Shown here: positions 15,492 through 18,217 of the stretch, piece after piece | How the letters are laid out: every line of letters begins with the position of its first letter | How positions within the stretch are numbered: the stretch's first letter is position 1 | Assembly: GCA_964630265.1 (NCBI GenBank) | Contig: CAZVRW010000068.1 | Span: 1 to 18,217, forward strand | Reading direction: 5' to 3' | DNA length: 18,217 bases | DNA from: CAZBWP01 sp964630265 | Lineage (GTDB): Bacteria > Pseudomonadota > Alphaproteobacteria > Rhodospirillales > Defluviicoccaceae | The notes under the pieces: model-generated | Databases searched by the model: none | Told to the model about the DNA's origin: nothing | What the model saw: only the letters and a program-made list of their open reading frames with translations | Made by a program: the position numbers and the translations under genes

Positions 15492-15949
15492 TCGTTCGAC
15501 TTCGCCGGCGAGGTGGCGAGGAAGATGATCTCGCCAACCTGGTCCTCCAGGGACCGGTACTCACGGGTTTCGGCGACCTCGCCGCCGGCTTCGATGCGCT
15601 CGGCGGAACCGCCCGGTTCCAGTCGCACGAACTTGCCGCCGAGCAGGCCGATGCTGTCGATCGAGGCGACGGTATCGACGGGCAGCGAGACCTCCGGGTC
15701 GATGGTCATGACGACCACCGCGTCGAAGGTCGCCTCGTCGAGTCGGACCTCGCTCACCGTGCCCACCTTGATGCCGCTGACCTGGACGTCGCTGCCGCGG
15801 GTCAAGCCGCCGATCTTGTAGAATTTCGCCGTCAGCGGATAGCCCGGCGTGGCGCGAATCTCTGCCGTGGAGTAGGCGAAATAGACGAAGACGCCGGCCA
15901 CGAGCAGGACTACGGCACCCATGACGGTCTCGATGAGATTGCGTTGCAT
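15488..15949 (-). CDS. mlaD: MlaD-like MCE-domain lipid transport protein (first paralogue)
   Basis: 153 residues with one N-terminal membrane helix (VMGAVVLLVAGVFVYFAYS) and a single MCE domain: YKIGGLTRGSDVQVSGIKVGTV, then SLPVDTVASIDSIGLLGGKFVRLEPG. MlaD forms a hexameric ring at the inner membrane that passes phospholipids between the MlaFEB transporter and periplasmic carriers. It is slightly shorter than E. coli MlaD (about 180 residues). No mlaE, mlaF or mlaC gene is in the window, so a partner transporter must lie elsewhere. It is seven bases from a second MCE gene and overlaps the methyltransferase gene by 4 bp. The IGLLGGKFV core is closer to classical MlaD than its neighbour. Confidence 0.9.
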   Translation of the reverse strand: MQRNLIETVMGAVVLLVAGVFVYFAYSTAEIRATPGYPLTAKFYKIGGLTRGSDVQVSGIKVGTVSEVRLDEATFDAVVVMTIDPEVSLPVDTVASIDSIGLLGGKFVRLEPGGSAERIEAGGEVAETREYRSLEDQVGEIIFLATSPAKSNE

Positions 15950-15955
15950 CGCGGC

Positions 15956-16453
15956 CTACTCCTCGGTCATGGACGGCGCCGTCCCCCGAGCGGCGTGGCC
16001 TTCGGCGATGATCAGGTCGAACAGCTTGCTGACGATGACGGCATCCTGGGTGTAGCGCAGGCGCCCGCTGGTCGGCAGCACCTCCTCCGCGCCACCAGGA
16101 TCGAGGGCGACGAACTTCGAGCCGAACAGGCCGTCGGTGTGGATCGCCGCCGCCGTGTCGATGGGCAGCGCAACCGGATGCGTCAGGCTGAAGGTCGCCG
16201 CCACGCGATAGTCGTCGGTCAGGCTGAGCTCGGCGACCGTTCCCACCTTGACGCCGCTCACATACACCGGATCGCCCAGCGCCAAGCCGTCGATTCGCGT
16301 GAACTCCGCCACCAAGTGAAAGGCTTCGGACCGCCCCGGCGCAGCGCGTGGGTCGGCGCGGTACGATGACGTGAGCACGCCGACGAGCACGAGAATGGCG
16401 AGCAGGCCGATGCCAATCTCGCGCGTTTCCCGGTTTCTCAGGATTGGCGGCAT
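15956..16453 (-). CDS. MlaD-like MCE-domain protein (second paralogue)
   Basis: 165 residues, with an N-terminal helix (IGIGLLAILVLVGVLTSSY) and one MCE domain: FTRIDGLALGDPVYVSGVKVGTV and LPIDTAAAIHTDGLFGSKFVALDPG. It has the same architecture as the next gene but clearly differs in sequence: ALGDPVYVSG against TRGSDVQVSG, and DGLFGSKFV against IGLLGGKFV. Side-by-side copies could form a mixed hexamer or serve separate tasks. The ribosome site is weak. The charged N-terminal tail (RNRETREIG) faces the cytoplasm. The C-terminal ~25 residues, including SKLFDLIIAEG, may form a helix as in MlaD. Confidence 0.87.
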   Translation of the reverse strand: MPPILRNRETREIGIGLLAILVLVGVLTSSYRADPRAAPGRSEAFHLVAEFTRIDGLALGDPVYVSGVKVGTVAELSLTDDYRVAATFSLTHPVALPIDTAAAIHTDGLFGSKFVALDPGGAEEVLPTSGRLRYTQDAVIVSKLFDLIIAEGHAARGTAPSMTEE

Positions 16454-16505
16454 GATCGCGGCAACGGGCGACGTGGAGTCGGGCCGGACACGCTGCTTTC
16501 GCGTT

Positions 16506-16856
16506 TCATTCCGGTTGCCAGGGCTCGTAATCGCTGGCGGTCGGGGCCCGAGCGCCGCCGGCGAGATCGTGGCCCTTCGGGCGGTAGGCTTGCGGCGTCC
16601 CGGTCATGTTCGGCTGGTGCGGCTTCTGCCAGGGGCGCTTGCGGGCCTCGGGCAGCGGCGCGTCACTCATGTGGTGTAGCCAAGCGTGCCATTCGGCGGG
16701 CACCTTGCTGGCCTCGGGATCGCCCTTGTAGACCACCCAGCGGCGCTCGCGCCCGTACCGCGCCTTGCGGGTGTTTCGATAGTATTTGTTGCCGAATCCG
16801 TCGACGCCGACGTAGCTGCCGAACAATCGCGTGAAAATCATGGTGCCGATGTTCAT
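16506..16856 (-). CDS. NDUFA12-type NADH:ubiquinone oxidoreductase accessory subunit
   Basis: 116 residues from ATG 16856, with GAAGG nine bases upstream. A GTG at 16883 in the same frame would add nine basic residues and is less likely. It matches the B17.2/NDUFA12 family: TRLFGSYVGVDGFGNKYY, RRWVVYKGDPEASKVPAEW, HAWLHHMSDAPLPE and a Pro-rich tail with RPKGHD and YEPWQPE. In alphaproteobacteria and mitochondria it is an accessory subunit of complex I at the hydrophilic/membrane arm junction. The nuo core genes are not here. It begins the minus-strand cluster, 52 bp before the MCE genes. A link between complex I and lipid transport is not implied by this order alone. Confidence 0.93.
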   Translation of the reverse strand: MNIGTMIFTRLFGSYVGVDGFGNKYYRNTRKARYGRERRWVVYKGDPEASKVPAEWHAWLHHMSDAPLPEARKRPWQKPHQPNMTGTPQAYRPKGHDLAGGARAPTASDYEPWQPE

Positions 16857-17248
16857 CGAGAATGGCCTTCGCTGACGCCGCACCGGGGCAGCACAAGCGC
16901 CCGCCGGCAGGCGCGGAGCACTATGTCATCGCCGGAGCGTGTCGTCCAGAGCACGGCGCACTCCAAGAACGGCGCCCTTCGCCGGGCACGCCGGGAGGCC
17001 GCGGCGCGACCGGTGCCTATGCTCCGCTGCCGGCATTTCTCAGCACTGTCTGATAACCGTTTGATTTACATAGCTTGCCGGGCCACGGGCCGGGTCGGCG
17101 GACGACCGAAACAGTGTCGCAACGCCGCTTCGCCGGTGGTTGCGGCGGCGCGGCAAAGTGCTTGTTCTTCGGTCCATATCTTGGACTTGACGCCACCGGA
17201 TGTGCGGCCGAGCCCGATGGTCCCAAAATCTTGTTGCCCTATCGGAAC
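16857..17248. other. Divergent intergenic region with no recognisable gene
   Basis: This is the 5' flank shared by the NDUFA12-type gene and nrdJ. Open frames run across it in both directions, but none shows a ribosome site with a recognisable protein. A slightly AT-richer patch lies near 17050-17075. A moderate hairpin, CTTCGCCG / CGGCAAAG (one mismatch), spans about 17128-17157. I saw no tRNA and no cobalamin riboswitch. Confidence 0.5.
16920..16948 (-). promoter_or_regulatory. Possible promoter for the NDUFA12-MCE cluster
   Basis: Minus strand: TGGACG (16948-16943), a 17-bp spacer, then CATAGT (16925-16920). Each hexamer matches the sigma70 consensus at four of six positions. The position would give a leader of roughly 57 nt. 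GC-rich genomes make such matches less common but not rare. Confidence 0.28.
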
Positions 17249-17258
17249 TCGCTAGATA
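17231..17258 (+). promoter_or_regulatory. Possible nrdJ promoter overlapping an NrdR box
   Basis: TTGTTG (17231-17236), a 16-bp spacer, then TAGATA (17253-17258). The match is modest. The -10 lies inside the first NrdR-like box, where a repressor would block it. Confidence 0.3.
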
Positions 17259-17264
17259 TCGTGC
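17249..17264 (+). promoter_or_regulatory. NrdR box 1 (putative) upstream of nrdJ
   Basis: TCGCTAGATATCGTGC agrees with the 16-bp NrdR consensus ACACWATATATWGTGT at 11 positions. NrdR is the Zn-ribbon/ATP-cone repressor of ribonucleotide reductase genes. Support comes mainly from the second box at the expected distance. Confidence 0.6.
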
Positions 17265-17279
17265 GCACTGTCGTTCGGG

Positions 17280-17295
17280 ACACGCCATCTAGTGG
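17280..17295 (+). promoter_or_regulatory. NrdR box 2 (putative) upstream of nrdJ
   Basis: ACACGCCATCTAGTGG also agrees with the NrdR consensus at 11 of 16 positions, including ACAC and TAGTG at its edges. It begins 31 bp after box 1, i.e. a 15-bp gap, which is the helically phased spacing usual for NrdR box pairs. The nrdJ start lies 119 bp further on. Confidence 0.65.
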
Positions 17296-17414
17296 TTTTC
17301 ATGGAGTGGGCCGGCGACCTGGGGGGCACACACATCGCCGCCGCCCGGGCCGTCGGACCGAGCCGGAACGGCCTGCCGCACGATCATCGACAACCAACGA
17401 CGAGGCCGAGCATC

Positions 17415-18217
17415 ATGCGCATTGAGCGGAAATTCACGGATCCGAACTCCTCGCCCTACGACCGCTTCGATTGGCGGACGACGTCGAGCGAGATTCGCAA
17501 TCCCGACGGATCGGTGGTGTTCCGCCAGGACGAGATCGAGGTCCCGGCTGCGTGGTCGCAGGTCGCCTGCGACGTGCTCGCCCAGAAGTATTTCCGCAAG
17601 GCCGGCGTGCCGGCGGCGACGATGCCCGTTGCCGAGGACGGTGTGCCCGCGTGGCTGGCACGCCGCGTACCCGACGCGGCGGCCTTGGCCGCCCTTCCCG
17701 AAGACGCGCGCTTCGGCGGTGAGACCAGCGCCAAGCAGGTGTTCGATCGCTTGGCCGGCACCTGGACCTGGTGGGGCTGGACCGGCGGCTATTTCGACGG
17801 CGAGGACGACGCCCGCGCCTTCTACGACGAGATGCGGGCGATGCTCGCCGGGCAGATGGGCGCGCCCAACAGCCCGCAGTGGTTCAACACCGGCCTGCAC
17901 TGGGCCTATGGCATCGACGGCCCGGCCCAAGGGCATTTCCACGTGGACGAGGCGACCGGCGCCGTGGTCGCGTCGGAGTCGGCCTATGAGCATCCCCAGC
18001 CGCACGCGTGTTTCATCCAGTCGATCACCGACGACCTGGTCAACCCCGGCGGGATCATGGACCTGTGGACGCGGGAGGCGCGGCTGTTCAAGTACGGCTC
18101 CGGCACCGGTACCAATTTCTCGGCGCTGCGCGGCGAGAACGAGCCGCTGTCGGGCGGCGGCAAGTCGTCCGGGCTGATGAGCTTCCTGAAGATCGGCGAC
18201 CGGGCGGCCGGCGCCAT
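17415..18217 (+). CDS. nrdJ: Adenosylcobalamin-dependent (class II) ribonucleotide reductase, 5' part
   Basis: The first 267 codons; the gene runs off the window. The enzyme reduces ribonucleotides to deoxyribonucleotides with a B12 coenzyme radical and works with or without oxygen. The start MRIERKFTDPNSSPYDRFDW, then SEIRNPDGSVVF, is characteristic of the long alphaproteobacterial NrdJ. Further on are QMGAPNSPQWFNTGLHWAYG, QPHACFIQS (Cys199, probably one of the redox-active cysteines), YGSGTGTNFSALRGENEPLSGGGKSSG and the start of a GDRAAGA block. An in-frame ATG at 17301 would add 38 residues unlike the family, so 17415 is preferred. Two NrdR-like boxes upstream suggest repression when deoxynucleotides are plentiful. 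Confidence 0.95.
   Translation, partial: MRIERKFTDPNSSPYDRFDWRTTSSEIRNPDGSVVFRQDEIEVPAAWSQVACDVLAQKYFRKAGVPAATMPVAEDGVPAWLARRVPDAAALAALPEDARFGGETSAKQVFDRLAGTWTWWGWTGGYFDGEDDARAFYDEMRAMLAGQMGAPNSPQWFNTGLHWAYGIDGPAQGHFHVDEATGAVVASESAYEHPQPHACFIQSITDDLVNPGGIMDLWTREARLFKYGSGTGTNFSALRGENEPLSGGGKSSGLMSFLKIGDRAAGA

Noticed and set aside
17040..17230. Possible tRNA or small RNA in the nrdJ upstream region
   Set aside because: No T-loop consensus or cloverleaf could be built, and no clear promoter-terminator pair was seen.
17296..17414. Cobalamin riboswitch before nrdJ
   Set aside because: No B12-box-like core was found. The region instead shows two NrdR-like sites further upstream.
17301..17414. 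N-terminal extension of nrdJ from ATG 17301
   Set aside because: It is in frame, but the added 38 residues do not resemble NrdJ, and known homologues begin at the MRIER block.

Overview
The window looks like chromosomal DNA from a GC-rich alphaproteobacterium, probably of Rhodospirillales type. The evidence is very high GC with strong G/C third positions, an NDUFA12-type complex I accessory subunit next to DUF2155, aat and MlaD-like genes, an alanine-racemase-fold (eukaryote-like) ornithine decarboxylase, a ThiS-ThiG fusion, an adenosylcobalamin-dependent ribonucleotide reductase and a VPxPA-type PEP-CTERM protein. The lineage is an inference. No phage, insertion sequence, CRISPR, rRNA or tRNA was found.

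Layout. 1-108: 15-bp tandem repeat running into the start of a glutamine-dependent asparagine synthase (109-1959, +). 1965-2079: palindromic intergenic element. 2180-4312 (+): fused TRAP transporter permease, convergent with a Panacea/SocA-like protein (4266-4841, -). That gene is divergent from a three-gene envelope operon ydbH-ynbE-ydbL (4874-8801, +), followed at once by an xdhC-like gene (8809-9825, +). On the minus strand are a PEP-CTERM exported protein (9806-10468), an ornithine decarboxylase (10613-11746) with a roughly 275-nt structured leader, and thiSG (12104-13096). Divergent from thiSG are aroQ and aat (13205-14348, +). Convergent with aat is a minus-strand cluster, in transcription order NDUFA12, two MCE/MlaD-like proteins, a SAM methyltransferase and DUF2155 (16856 down to 14270). 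The right end holds the first 267 codons of nrdJ (17415 onward), with two NrdR-box-like sites upstream.

How the parts fit. Two envelope lipid-trafficking modules are present, the AsmA-like YdbH with its lipoprotein YnbE and the MCE proteins, although they are not linked to each other. The YdbH here has a tandem internal duplication of about 336 residues. The most interesting regulatory region is upstream of the ornithine decarboxylase. There, a near-consensus promoter, a basal stem, a 29-codon open reading frame with a well-spaced Shine-Dalgarno sequence, and three consecutive hairpins lie in that order before the decarboxylase start. This suggests leader-peptide control of polyamine synthesis. 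The NrdR-box pair, 31 bp start to start, suggests that nrdJ is controlled by NrdR.

Genes are tightly packed. Three convergent pairs overlap at their 3' ends (47, 20 and 79 bp), and several co-directional pairs share 4-bp stop/start overlaps.
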